Assembly (NCBI GenBank): GCA_013289795.1
Contig: JABCZH010000010.1
Location: 1 to 64,000 of the forward strand
From: Acidobacteriota bacterium
Lineage (GTDB): Bacteria; Acidobacteriota; Terriglobia; Terriglobales; Acidobacteriaceae
Direction: 5' to 3'
Length of the DNA stretch: 64,000 bases
Part shown: piece after piece, positions 15,181 to 24,185 of the stretch
Position numbering within the stretch: position 1 is the stretch's first letter
Layout of the letters: each line of letters starts with the position of its first letter
Program-made: the position numbers and the translations under genes
The notes under the pieces: generated by a model
What the model saw: the letters and a program-made list of their open reading frames with translations, nothing else
Database searches by the model: none
Told to the model about the DNA's origin: nothing

Positions 15181-16020
15181 GTGCTCATCAAAGACGCTCT
15201 CAACTCGGCGATTTCCGCCCTCACCGCGTCCCAGGTCGGTTCGCCGCGGCTGAACGCCGAGACGCTGCTCATGTTCACCCTCGGACGCGACCGCGCCTAT
15301 CTCTTCGCGCATCCCGAACATGAACTGACTTCGCAAGAGAAAATCAATTACCAGGAGGCAATCGCGCAACGCGCCATGGGAATTCCGACCCAGTACATCA
15401 CGGGGCATCAGGAATTCTGGGGCATGGATCTCATCGTTTCTCCTGCCGTGCTCATCCCGCGCCCTGAAACTGAACATGTGATTGAAGCCGCGCTGACCCT
15501 ATCGCCCGGTGCCGGTTCCCGCATCGTGGACGTCGGCACCGGCTCGGGATGCATGGCTTTGGCGCTCGCCAAAGAACTCCCGCACGCTGAGATTTATGCG
15601 ACCGACATCTCCCCCGCTGCTATCGAGATCGCCCGCGCCAACGCGGCTCGTCACGGGCTCGCCCCCCGCATTCACTTTCACCAAACCGATTTATTGCGGG
15701 GGTTCGATCCGGCCGCGTTTGACGTGGTCGTTTCCAACCCACCCTATGTCGGCGAATCCGAAGAAGACCATGTCCAACTCGAAGTCCGCAAGTACGAGCC
15801 TCGCAATGCAGTCTTCGCTGGCCCCACTGGGTTGGAAGTCATCGAACGCCTCATACCGCAGGCCCACGCAATTCTCAAGCCCGGGGGATTCCTGATCATG
15901 GAGATGAGCGCAACGATCGCGGAATACGTGAAGCGCTTACTTGCGGATTGGTCAGACGTGCGCGTGGTCAATGATCTGCAAGGCATCCCGCGAGTCGCCG
16001 TCGCTGTCAAGGCTCGGTAA
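15181..16020 (+). CDS. prmC: Release factor glutamine N5-methyltransferase
   Basis: The 279-aa SAM-dependent methyltransferase modifies the GGQ glutamine of RF1/RF2. An N-terminal five-helix domain (1-75) is followed by ITGHQEFWGMDLIV, PRPETEHVIEAAL, the SAM motif IVDVGTGSGCMALALA and the catalytic NPPY in VVSNPPYVGESE. All are diagnostic of PrmC/HemK. The start is GTG 15181; the nearby ATG 15173 is out of frame. It lies near prfA and DUF1385, its usual neighbours. Confidence 0.95.
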   Translation: MLIKDALNSAISALTASQVGSPRLNAETLLMFTLGRDRAYLFAHPEHELTSQEKINYQEAIAQRAMGIPTQYITGHQEFWGMDLIVSPAVLIPRPETEHVIEAALTLSPGAGSRIVDVGTGSGCMALALAKELPHAEIYATDISPAAIEIARANAARHGLAPRIHFHQTDLLRGFDPAAFDVVVSNPPYVGESEEDHVQLEVRKYEPRNAVFAGPTGLEVIERLIPQAHAILKPGGFLIMEMSATIAEYVKRLLADWSDVRVVNDLQGIPRVAVAVKAR

Positions 16021-16042
16021 AGCTCTAACCTCTGCGCAACTT

Positions 16043-17005
16043 CTACGGGATTAGCACAATCCTGCGACCGTGTCCGTCGCGCTGCCACGCGCTCTCCACC
16101 TGATCAAGCGGAACCCGCTCCACATCGATGCGGAGTTCACCTCGCGCGGCCCGTATCAGGACTTGTTGGCAGGCGTCCATTAAGACATCGGGAGACGGAA
16201 TACCAGCAGTGCCCATGACGGTCAGCGGCGCGCTGCGCAGCACGGCGGCCAGCAGTGAAATAGCGGCCCCCGCGCTCTCCCCAACTTGCACCAGGCGAAT
16301 CTCGGACTTGACCGCCGCGAATTCCTTGCGGGTGATGGCGGCAAGCAGCGCCTCGATCGGCGCACCCCACAAATAGTCGATGATGACATCGAAGCCGGAC
16401 TCCCCAGCCTGGGAGGCGAATGCGTCCTTGAGATCCTGACCGGGTCTGTCGATGCGGATGATCGCATCAGCGCCGAACTCTTGGAGCGTGTTCAGTACTT
16501 GCTGGTTCCGCCCAGCCGCCACTACTCGCGCGGCGCCGAGGAGCTTGGCAATCTGCACTGCCAGTTTCCCCGTAACACCAGTTGCACCCAGGATAAGAAC
16601 GGTCTCGCCTCGCACCAGCTTTGCCCGCTGAGCCAGAGTCAGCCACGCGGAGACGCCAGGGTTCATAACCGCAGCCGCAGTAACGTTGTCGATTTCCTGA
16701 GGGAGCGGGAAACATCGCTGCCGGGACACGACTGTCCGCTGTGCCATTGCGCCATACGGTGGTCGAGGGCCACCAAAGTAAACTCGTGTGCCGTCCTCGA
16801 AACACCCAACGCCATCGATGCCGCAGACCACCGGCAGTTTGCGCGGACTCGCATAGTGTGAGCCGCTGGCGATCTGTCGATCTACCGGTTTCAACGCGGC
16901 GGCCAGCACTTGCACGATCGCCTCGTTGTCGTCTGCAGCGGTTGGCTCGGGAAACTGTTCGAACTGAGGGTCTTTCTCGAAAGCATGCAGCACGGCAGCG
17001 TTCAT
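16043..17005 (-). CDS. Quinone oxidoreductase-like MDR protein
   Basis: The 320-aa NADPH-dependent medium-chain reductase has a GroES-like N-terminal domain (1-125) and a Rossmann domain with ILGATGVTGKLAVQIAKLLGA (about 137-157). No catalytic or structural zinc cysteine set is visible, so it belongs to the zinc-independent quinone/enone reductase branch. It is divergently transcribed from an AraC-family regulator across a 77-nt gap, which suggests that regulator controls it. The electrophilic substrate is unknown. Confidence 0.88.
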   Translation of the reverse strand: MNAAVLHAFEKDPQFEQFPEPTAADDNEAIVQVLAAALKPVDRQIASGSHYASPRKLPVVCGIDGVGCFEDGTRVYFGGPRPPYGAMAQRTVVSRQRCFPLPQEIDNVTAAAVMNPGVSAWLTLAQRAKLVRGETVLILGATGVTGKLAVQIAKLLGAARVVAAGRNQQVLNTLQEFGADAIIRIDRPGQDLKDAFASQAGESGFDVIIDYLWGAPIEALLAAITRKEFAAVKSEIRLVQVGESAGAAISLLAAVLRSAPLTVMGTAGIPSPDVLMDACQQVLIRAARGELRIDVERVPLDQVESAWQRDGHGRRIVLIP

Positions 17006-17082
17006 GAGATTTGCCTTTCTTTGCTCTGCTGCGTACTCTAGCTAGGTTTCGGGATGGCGCGCTAACTGGAAAGTGGCTATTT

Positions 17083-17907
17083 ATGTCGGGAAAGGGTCAA
17101 TCGTCCAAATCCACGTTTTCGGCCGCGAAGAACGTCGAAGAGTTGCGCCGACTTGCCGAGAGCGACATTCCCGCGCTGGCCTTTGCTTTCGAAAGAAGCG
17201 GCGATGAAGACTGGGCGCCTGAGCACAGCCACGCGCGCGGACAACTCTTCGCGCTGACTCGGGGACTGCTGGTGGTGGAAGCGGCTGGCGAACGTTGGAT
17301 GTTTCCCTCGCAACGCTGTGCATGGATTCCACCCGACTGCAGGCACGCGGCGCGTTCCGTGGGAGGCGCGGCAGGATCGATGGTTTACCTATCTGCGGAG
17401 ACTTGCCGTGGATTACCCAAGATTCCCTGCATGTTTAGCTCCTCTGAGTTGTTGTTTGCTGTCGTTCATCGCGTTCTCGCCTGGGACCCCCGGCAACCGC
17501 TCTCCTCAGCCCAGAAGCGCCTGATCGCCGTTCTTCGGGACGAGATCCGCCAGCCCGAACAGCAGCCTTTACGTTTGCCGATACCTAAAGAGAAAAGACT
17601 GGCCAGAGTTGCTCATGCTTTGCTGAATGATGTCGCGGACGACCGCACTCTGGATGACTGGGCGCATTTCGCTGGAATGAGCCGTCGATCTTTCATGCGC
17701 GCATTTTCCGCCAAGGCAGGTATCTCTTTTGGCCGCTGGCGGCAGCAGGCGCGACTATTTGCTGCGCTTGAGATGCTCGCACAGCGCGAGTCTGTTACCG
17801 ACGTTGCAATTGCCGTCGGCTACGACAGCGTGAGCGCCTTTATTGAGATGTTCCGCACCATGTTGGGCAGCACGCCGCAGGCATACTTTCGCGGCAAGCG
17901 AGAATAA
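17083..17907 (+). CDS. AraC-family transcriptional regulator
   Basis: The product is about 274 aa from ATG 17083 (MSGKGQSSKST); upstream codons overlap the divergent promoter region. The N-terminal cupin-type sensor includes PEHSHARGQLFALTRGLLVV and AWIPPDCRH. The C-terminal double HTH includes RTLDDWAHFAGMSRRSFMRAF and VTDVAIAVGYDSVSAFIEMF, with the family ending GSTPQAYFRG. It probably regulates the divergent oxidoreductase gene. Confidence 0.9.
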   Translation: MSGKGQSSKSTFSAAKNVEELRRLAESDIPALAFAFERSGDEDWAPEHSHARGQLFALTRGLLVVEAAGERWMFPSQRCAWIPPDCRHAARSVGGAAGSMVYLSAETCRGLPKIPCMFSSSELLFAVVHRVLAWDPRQPLSSAQKRLIAVLRDEIRQPEQQPLRLPIPKEKRLARVAHALLNDVADDRTLDDWAHFAGMSRRSFMRAFSAKAGISFGRWRQQARLFAALEMLAQRESVTDVAIAVGYDSVSAFIEMFRTMLGSTPQAYFRGKRE

Positions 17908-18020
17908 CGAGAAACGAAATGAGAACGGCATGCAGGTCGACGCCGTCTTGGTGTTCCAAGCCATCGCCCGCTTACTAGCGCTGGTAGTAACGACTAAGTC
18001 ATAGCTACTCTCCAATAGCA

Positions 18021-21000
18021 ATGCCATCCTACTTAACTGCGCTTCGGGTAAGCTTGCTGGCCTCCCTGATTTCCTTGCCGCTGCTCACTTCCGGACAAAC
18101 TCCGACGGGATCCATGCGCGGCGTGGTGCAGGATTCCAGCGGCGCCCGGCTGGCTCATGCCAAGGTCGTCGCCCGCGCGCGCGGCGCTGCTTTCGAGCGC
18201 CAGGTGACCGCCGACGACCATGGAGAATTTCGCCTGCTCGATCTGCTCCCCGGAGATTATCGCCTGACTGTTAGCGCTCCCGGCTTCGCCGAAGCCCACG
18301 CCGACGTCGAACTCATCGTCAGCTCAGTGCGCGATTACACCATCACCATGAAGCCGGCGGGATCTCGGGAAACGGTGAAAGTCGAGTCGCAAGCAGCTTC
18401 TATCACGACCCAGGCCATTGATTTGGCCAGTGCCATCCACCAGACGGCAGTCATGTCGCAGGACCTTCAAACCCTGCCACTCAGCGCCCGCAGCTTTGCC
18501 AATATCGCATACCTAGCTCCGGGGACCGCGCCGGTTGAGCCTTCCGATCCCACCAAGGCGCGCATCACTGCGGTTTCCACCGGCGGAAGCTCGGGCCTGA
18601 ACAACGCGCTTTCCGTGGACGGCGTGGACAACTCCGATGACTGGGTCGGCGGGTTCCTGCAAAATTTCTCTCCCGATGCGATCCAGGAATTCGCGGTGCA
18701 AACCGCCCAGGAGGATGCTGACTCCGGAGGCACGACCGCGGGTTCTGTAGTCATCACCACCAAGCGCGGCACCGACGATTGGCACGGGAGTTTCTCATTC
18801 TTCGACCGTGAGGCAGCTCTCAACGCGCGCTTCCCCATCGAGAATCCTGCACCCAATCCCAAGCAGCCATTCTCACGGCAAAACTACGTTGGCACCATCG
18901 GCGGGCCGATCAAGAAAGATAAAGTATGGTTCTTCGCCGCCTTCGAGCACGTTCACGAAAACGCCAGCATCGCCTACAGCGACGCCAGCGTGACCCAATT
19001 CAACGCTCTAGCGACTCTAGCTTCTGAAGCATTGATTCCCGGCGTTAGTTCCATTGCCGTGCCCAACAACGTCCCCATTCCATTCCGCGATTACAACGGC
19101 TCCCTGCGTTTCGACTGGACGCAGTCACCCAAATCACAATGGTTCCTGCGAACCTCTGGAGACAGCTACCTCACCCACAACGCTCTGGTTCAGCAAGCCA
19201 CCCTGCCTTCGACCGGCCTGACTACGCACAATAACTATTGGAACGCTGCCATCGGCAATTCATATTCTTTCAGTTCGACTTGGGTAGGCACGTTCACCTT
19301 TGGCGCCAGCGAACTGCATCTCACACAGGCGCGCAACTCCGACCTCGGCTTTGCCCTCGCTTTCCCGTTTAGTTCCACCTCGCTGAGCGTCTCCGGCTTT
19401 GAAACCTTTGGCGACAATCAGTTTGCTACGCCGATTACTTTGTTTCCCGACCTGCGCAAGCAGGAGAAATATCAGTTCCGTTATGACGTGAGCCATGCCT
19501 CTGGACGGCATGCGCCGAAGTTCGGCATCAACTTCATTCACGAGCCGGTGCTCAGCGGCGCATTTTCCGGCAATAACGAGACTCTGTTTTCTTTTCCGCA
19601 GAACCCTAGGTTTTATCTCACCCAACCACGTTCCGTGTTCACGGCTGACATGCAGGCCGGAGCCTCGACCTCCAATCTCGGTGGCTCCTTCTCACAGAAC
19701 GTGCAGCGGCTCGCCTTCTACGCCCAGGATTCCTGGCGGGTGACGTCACAGCTCACCGTGAATTACGGTTTGCGCTACCAAACCAGTTTCGGACTCTTCC
19801 AGGGTTCAGGCCGCAGCCAGCTCGAGAATCCGGCGTACCTCACACTAAAAGCGCTGGGGATTCCGTTGCAGCAGGGCGCGCCGCAGGACTACCGCAAGCA
19901 ATTCGGGCCGCGCCTCGGAATCGCCTATGCTCCCGCGCACAGCGGCAAGACGGTAATTCGCGCCGGCTTCGGCCTCTATTACGACGATCTGGCGCAGAAT
20001 GGTTGGGCAACCGCATTTCAGGCGGTGAATCAATCTGTGGGGCCGTGCAGCTTCAACAACGTCCCTGGCCACTATGCCCTGGTCGGTTCCGGCTGCATTC
20101 TGGGCGGTGCCGGGGCCGGGAGCAGCCTCATCGGTTCCGGATACAAAACTCCCTATAACATTCATGCGACTGGCGGCGTTCAGCACGCCTTCAACCAGAA
20201 GTGGATCCTGAGTGCCGATTACACTCACGAGGAAGGCAATCACGCCTACCGGGGTTACCGCTACACCAGCGGCGTCAATCTATTTACTCCACTCATTCCT
20301 GCTTCCGATCCCACCTTCGCTGCCGATCAAGCCAGCGTGGTTCCCAACCTCAATCTCTTCAAGTCCGACAATCGGTCCAGCTACAACGCCCTCATGCTCC
20401 ATCTACAGGGGAATATGTCGCGCCGCTTCAGTCTGATTGCCAACTACACTCTGTCCCGAGCGTCCACTTGGGGCTGCGTCCTTGGCGAACTCTTTGACTA
20501 CGTGAACGGCGTTTGCAATCCGCTGAACCCCTTCGGCCCCGGCGACTACGGCCCGTCGGGAGAAGACGTCACTCATCGCTTCGTGCTCGCCGGCACTCTC
20601 CATGTTCCCGGCGGATTCGAGGTGACAACCCTGACCCAGGCCGAAAGCGCCCGTCCACTCACCATCACCACGGCGGACAATAGCCATCGCATCTCGGTAA
20701 ATGGCGTGCCCACCAGCCTGGACGAGTTTCGCGGCACTCCTTACATTCAGGCTGACCTGCGGGTCAGCCGGCCTTTCAATTTCCATGATCGCTGGTCGCT
20801 GATTCCCTTCGTCGAGTTCTTCAACCTCTTCAACCGCAACAATCCTGGGGCCAACTTCATCGGAAACGTCGCCGCGCTCCCGGTTCCGCTCGCTGACCAG
20901 CAGTCCGGGAACGTGACTGCGATCTGCACTAATCCTGCCTGCACCACCACCAGGCCCGTCACCAGCTTGCAGCAGTTGACTGTTCCGGCTGGCGCGCTGG

Positions 21001-21074
21001 GGGACTTCTTTGGTCCGGGAACGACTGTCGGCATCCCCTTCGCCGCGCAGATCGGGGCGCGCGTAACCTTCTGA
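18021..21074 (+). CDS. Oar-like TonB-dependent receptor with carboxypeptidase-regulatory domain
   Basis: The 1017-aa outer-membrane protein has a signal peptide (1-25), a carboxypeptidase-regulatory-like beta-sandwich (about 28-110, TGSMRGVVQDSSGARLAHAK), a plug domain (about 130-240, containing LNNALSVDGVDNSD and GSVVITTKRGTDDWHGS) and a long barrel region ending in GARVTF with terminal phenylalanine. This architecture is greatly expanded in Acidobacteriota and is linked to uptake of large substrates or adhesion. The substrate is unknown. The three secreted HExGEW proteins lie immediately downstream on the same strand. Confidence 0.92.
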   Translation: MPSYLTALRVSLLASLISLPLLTSGQTPTGSMRGVVQDSSGARLAHAKVVARARGAAFERQVTADDHGEFRLLDLLPGDYRLTVSAPGFAEAHADVELIVSSVRDYTITMKPAGSRETVKVESQAASITTQAIDLASAIHQTAVMSQDLQTLPLSARSFANIAYLAPGTAPVEPSDPTKARITAVSTGGSSGLNNALSVDGVDNSDDWVGGFLQNFSPDAIQEFAVQTAQEDADSGGTTAGSVVITTKRGTDDWHGSFSFFDREAALNARFPIENPAPNPKQPFSRQNYVGTIGGPIKKDKVWFFAAFEHVHENASIAYSDASVTQFNALATLASEALIPGVSSIAVPNNVPIPFRDYNGSLRFDWTQSPKSQWFLRTSGDSYLTHNALVQQATLPSTGLTTHNNYWNAAIGNSYSFSSTWVGTFTFGASELHLTQARNSDLGFALAFPFSSTSLSVSGFETFGDNQFATPITLFPDLRKQEKYQFRYDVSHASGRHAPKFGINFIHEPVLSGAFSGNNETLFSFPQNPRFYLTQPRSVFTADMQAGASTSNLGGSFSQNVQRLAFYAQDSWRVTSQLTVNYGLRYQTSFGLFQGSGRSQLENPAYLTLKALGIPLQQGAPQDYRKQFGPRLGIAYAPAHSGKTVIRAGFGLYYDDLAQNGWATAFQAVNQSVGPCSFNNVPGHYALVGSGCILGGAGAGSSLIGSGYKTPYNIHATGGVQHAFNQKWILSADYTHEEGNHAYRGYRYTSGVNLFTPLIPASDPTFAADQASVVPNLNLFKSDNRSSYNALMLHLQGNMSRRFSLIANYTLSRASTWGCVLGELFDYVNGVCNPLNPFGPGDYGPSGEDVTHRFVLAGTLHVPGGFEVTTLTQAESARPLTITTADNSHRISVNGVPTSLDEFRGTPYIQADLRVSRPFNFHDRWSLIPFVEFFNLFNRNNPGANFIGNVAALPVPLADQQSGNVTAICTNPACTTTRPVTSLQQLTVPAGALGDFFGPGTTVGIPFAAQIGARVTF

Positions 21075-21120
21075 CCCGCTTACCTGCCTGATCAATTGGC
21101 GTAGGAAGAAAGTCTCCACT

Positions 21121-21303
21121 CCACGGTCGAAAGACCCCGTTGACCCGGAACGCAGTCAAAGCTACACTTCCTTCCCAGTCCGAGTCTGCTCGAAGTCCCG
21201 GGTTCGTCTCCGCTCCACGCGCCTTGTCTTGGTAAGACGCGAGAGGATTCTCGGGTCGGTCGATCGGGAAATCGAACAATCCTACACCTGAGGAATAACC
21301 TGT
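21121..21303 (+). promoter_or_regulatory. Conserved 5' leader, copy A
   Basis: About 180 nt before the first HExGEW gene closely match the leader of the third gene (23985-24185), including GGTCGAAAGACC (a GAAA-capped hairpin, 21125-21136), GAGTCTGCTCGAAGTCCCGG, AGGATTCTCGGGTCGGTCGA and TGAGGAATAACC at the ribosome-binding site. A more diverged version precedes the second gene. Conservation may reflect recent duplication, a structured RNA, or both. Confidence 0.65.
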
Positions 21304-22458
21304 ATGAAGAGAAGTTTGATTACTGGCAGCTTGATCACCGTACTCGTTGCGCTGGCCTGCATAAGTTTGGTCGGTACCGCATTCTCGCAAGAGCCTCTCT
21401 ATGACCCGTCGGCGCGTGGCGTGTTCACGACTCTGCCCCCGCACAGCTACTACCCGAGCCAATTGCCGTCTACTCCGCTGACACAATGGACGTTCACCTG
21501 GAAATCGTCCTTTGACAACCGGACCTTCAGCAGCGTGTTCGTTGGAACCGACCCGTCGACACATAACGCCACCACCACCATTAGTGTTGGAATTATCCCC
21601 ATCAAGATGGTTTACGGATCAAGCAACGGAAACAAGACTTTCGATCCCAACACCACCGGCGAATTCGGAAGCATGTCGACCACGCAGATGGTCAATAACT
21701 CGCCCATCTTCAAGTCGGAAGTTGACTTCAATCAGGGCGGCACGGACCTGGGTACCACGCAATACATTGATGCCTACGAGCGCGGCAACTTCTGGACCGA
21801 TGTCATGACCAACACCAACTATCACGTTCTTCTCAAGACGCTGATTGCTCCTGAACAGACTTTCACCGTTCCCGCCGGGATTGGCAACGTAATCCCCAAT
21901 CCTTGGAGCGGCATCCCCACCGGGACCGCCGACATCAATTGGTTTGACCAGCAGTTGCAAACCGTGATGCAGAAGTACTCGTGCACGGTTAGAAAAGAAC
22001 CCTGCATCTCGCCCAATGTCCTGCCTCTGTTTATCACCGAGAACGTTTACCTGACCTCAGGTGGATGCTGCATCGGCGGCTATCACAGCGCCAATGGCGG
22101 TCCACCAAACGGCCAGACCTACTCCTACAGCACCCAGATTCAGCAGGCCGCCGTCCCGGTGTTCTCACAGGACGTGGGCGCGCTGGCGCACGAAGTCGGC
22201 GAGTGGCTGATCGATCCGTTCACCCAGAATGCATCTCCCTGCCCGAACAACGGCATCCTGGAGAACGGCGATCCGCTGGAAACCGAAACCGGTATCCATG
22301 ATTTCGGCGACTGGCCGTACACCATTAGCGGCTTCACCTACCATCCTCAGGATCTGGTATTCCTGTCGTGGTTCGGAGAAACCCCCTCGACCGCAGTGAA
22401 CGGATGGGTCACCTTCCAGGGTAGCCCGACGCTGGCCGTTTGTCAGACTGCTCACTAA
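21304..22458 (+). CDS. Secreted HExGEW protein, paralogue 1
   Basis: The 384-aa exported protein (signal peptide 1-30, ending AFSQ) belongs to a three-gene tandem family. It has a cysteine pair in YLTSGGCCIGGYHSANG, then VGALAHEVGEWLIDPF with H296-E-x-x-E, and downstream CPNNGILENGDPLETETG. The HExxE plus D-P arrangement resembles zinc-binding protease-like folds, but HExxE is not the standard HExxH, so peptidase activity is only a suggestion. The family is commonly annotated hypothetical. The gene has its own leader and terminator. Confidence 0.85.
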   Translation: MKRSLITGSLITVLVALACISLVGTAFSQEPLYDPSARGVFTTLPPHSYYPSQLPSTPLTQWTFTWKSSFDNRTFSSVFVGTDPSTHNATTTISVGIIPIKMVYGSSNGNKTFDPNTTGEFGSMSTTQMVNNSPIFKSEVDFNQGGTDLGTTQYIDAYERGNFWTDVMTNTNYHVLLKTLIAPEQTFTVPAGIGNVIPNPWSGIPTGTADINWFDQQLQTVMQKYSCTVRKEPCISPNVLPLFITENVYLTSGGCCIGGYHSANGGPPNGQTYSYSTQIQQAAVPVFSQDVGALAHEVGEWLIDPFTQNASPCPNNGILENGDPLETETGIHDFGDWPYTISGFTYHPQDLVFLSWFGETPSTAVNGWVTFQGSPTLAVCQTAH

Positions 22459-22472
22459 CTCTGTCTTACTTG

Positions 22473-22505
22473 AAAAGCCCGCTCCCCCAGGAGCGGGCTT
22501 TTTTC
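22473..22505 (+). terminator. Intrinsic terminator after paralogue 1
   Basis: AAGCCCGCTCC and GGAGCGGGCTT form an 11-bp stem closing a short loop, followed by a T-run. Confidence 0.93.
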
Positions 22506-22561
22506 TTGCGTCATTGCCCTGCTGCAGCTACCGGTTTGATTTTGCAGGAGAAGGATGCCCC

Positions 22562-22739
22562 CAGGGGCCGAAAGGCTCCATTGACGCCATCCGGCTGTCG
22601 AAGGTACAGTTCGTGCCTAGTCCGATTCTGCTCGATGCCCCGAACGCTGGTCTACGCCGCGTAACCTTTGCCCGAGGGGGAGTTCTTGGGGCCAGTCGAT
22701 CAGGAATTAAGACAATCTGCAAGCCTGAGGAAAAAGACC
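22562..22739 (+). promoter_or_regulatory. Conserved 5' leader, diverged copy B
   Basis: GGGCCGAAAGGCTCCATTGAC-like start (22565 onwards), TAGTCCGATTCTGCTCGA, GGGGCCAGTCGATCAGGAA and a ribosome-binding TGAGGAAAAAGACC align in order with copies A and C, but with many substitutions. The GAAA-loop hairpin is kept with changed stem bases, which hints at covariation. Confidence 0.55.
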
Positions 22740-23864
22740 ATGAAGAAAAGAGTCATTGCCGGCAGCATGATCGCCGCACTGGTCGCGCTATTCTGCGTTA
22801 GCCTAGCCGGTTTCGGTGTCGCCCAGGACATTCAAAGCGCGCAGCCGATTTTCACGACCCTGCCCCCGCACAGTTATTACCCGGTGAAACCAGCCGACCC
22901 TGCCGCGCAATTGCCGCAGTGGACCTTCGCTTGGACGTCCTCATTCGACAACCGCAACTTTAGTTCAGTGATTGTTGGAGCGGATCCCAGGACCTCGAAC
23001 ACCACAACCACCGTGACGGTGATGGTGTTTCCGATCAAGATGGTTTATGGCGCCAGCAACGGGAACATGACCTTCGACCCCAGTACGCCGTACTTCGGAA
23101 ACGTCTCCACCACCGGCATGATTGCAATGTCGCCTATCTTCCGGGGGGAATTTGATTTCGTCCAGGGAGGCACGGATCTGGGCAAGACGCAATATATCGA
23201 TGCATACCAGCGTGGCAACTTCTGGGCCGCAATCAAGCACAACCGCAAGTATCACATTGTTCTCCAGAGGATGGCCGAGCCCGAACTGACGTTCAATGTC
23301 CCGGCCAGCGATGGCAATGTGATCCCCAATCCCTGGAGTGGCATTCCCACCGGCACAGCCGACATCAACTGGTTCGACCAACAGCTCCAGGCTGTGATGG
23401 CCAAGAACACGCAGATCCAGCCCAACATCCTGCCCCTGTTTATCACTGAGAATGTTTACCTGACGTCTGGCGGTTGCTGCATCGGCGGCTATCACAGCGC
23501 CAATACCGGAGCGCCCGGCGGGCAGACTTACAGCTACAGCACCAGCATTCAGCAAGCCGTGGTTCCGGTGTTTTCACAGGACATTAGCGCACTCTCCCAT
23601 GAGCTCGGCGAGTGGCTGATGGACCCGTTCACCACTAATTCGTCTCCCTGCCCGAGCAACGGCATTCTGGAAGTGGGCGACCCGCTGGAAACTGAAACCG
23701 GCGTTCATGATTTTGGGGACTGGCCGTACACCATCGGTGGCTTCACCTTCCATCCTCAGGATCTGGTATTCATCACCTGGTTCGGAGCACCGCCGACGAT
23801 TTCCGTGAATAATTTTGTTACGTTCCAGGGTGACAGCCTGAACGTTTGCCAGACTGCTCACTAA
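22740..23864 (+). CDS. Secreted HExGEW protein, paralogue 2
   Basis: The product is about 374 aa from ATG 22740, chosen because MKKRVIAGSMIAALVALFCV is a clear signal peptide and GAGG precedes it; earlier codons fall in the conserved leader. It shares FTTLPPHSYYPV, GGTDLGKTQYIDAYQRGNFW, YLTSGGCCIGGYHSAN and ALSHELGEWLMDPF with paralogue 1 over its full length. It ends with a conserved VCQTAH tail. An extracellular or periplasmic location is expected. Confidence 0.87.
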   Translation: MKKRVIAGSMIAALVALFCVSLAGFGVAQDIQSAQPIFTTLPPHSYYPVKPADPAAQLPQWTFAWTSSFDNRNFSSVIVGADPRTSNTTTTVTVMVFPIKMVYGASNGNMTFDPSTPYFGNVSTTGMIAMSPIFRGEFDFVQGGTDLGKTQYIDAYQRGNFWAAIKHNRKYHIVLQRMAEPELTFNVPASDGNVIPNPWSGIPTGTADINWFDQQLQAVMAKNTQIQPNILPLFITENVYLTSGGCCIGGYHSANTGAPGGQTYSYSTSIQQAVVPVFSQDISALSHELGEWLMDPFTTNSSPCPSNGILEVGDPLETETGVHDFGDWPYTIGGFTFHPQDLVFITWFGAPPTISVNNFVTFQGDSLNVCQTAH

Positions 23865-23878
23865 CTCTTGTATCGCTG

Positions 23879-23909
23879 AAAAGCCCGCTCCGAAAGGAGC
23901 GGGCTTTTT
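23879..23909 (+). terminator. Intrinsic terminator after paralogue 2
   Basis: AAGCCCGCTCC-GAAA-GGAGCGGGCTT stem-loop followed by TTTTC. The stem is the same as that after paralogue 1. Confidence 0.93.
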
Positions 23910-23984
23910 CATGGAGGGCGGGGGCCCACCACCTCCCTCATACAACCTCTAGCTGCAACGTAGGCGGTGTCTTCTTCGCGCCAC

Positions 23985-24185
23985 TGGGCCGAAAGACTCC
24001 TTGCTAGGTCGAAAGACCCCGTTGACCTCGGGTGCTGCTGAAGCTACACTCTGTTCCCAGTCCGAGTCTGCTCGAAGTCCCGGGTTCATCTACGCTCCAC
24101 GCGGCTTGATTGGAAAGACGTGAGAGGATTCTCGGGTCGGTCGATCGGGAAATCGAACAATCCTACACTTGAGGAATAACCTCCC
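23985..24185 (+). promoter_or_regulatory. Conserved 5' leader, copy C
   Basis: The leader carries two consecutive GAAA-capped hairpin motifs (GGGCCGAAAGACTCC at 23986 and GGTCGAAAGACC at 24007), then a long stretch nearly identical to copy A, including TCGGGTCGGTCGATCGGGAA and the TGAGGAATAACC ribosome-binding region. Confidence 0.65.
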
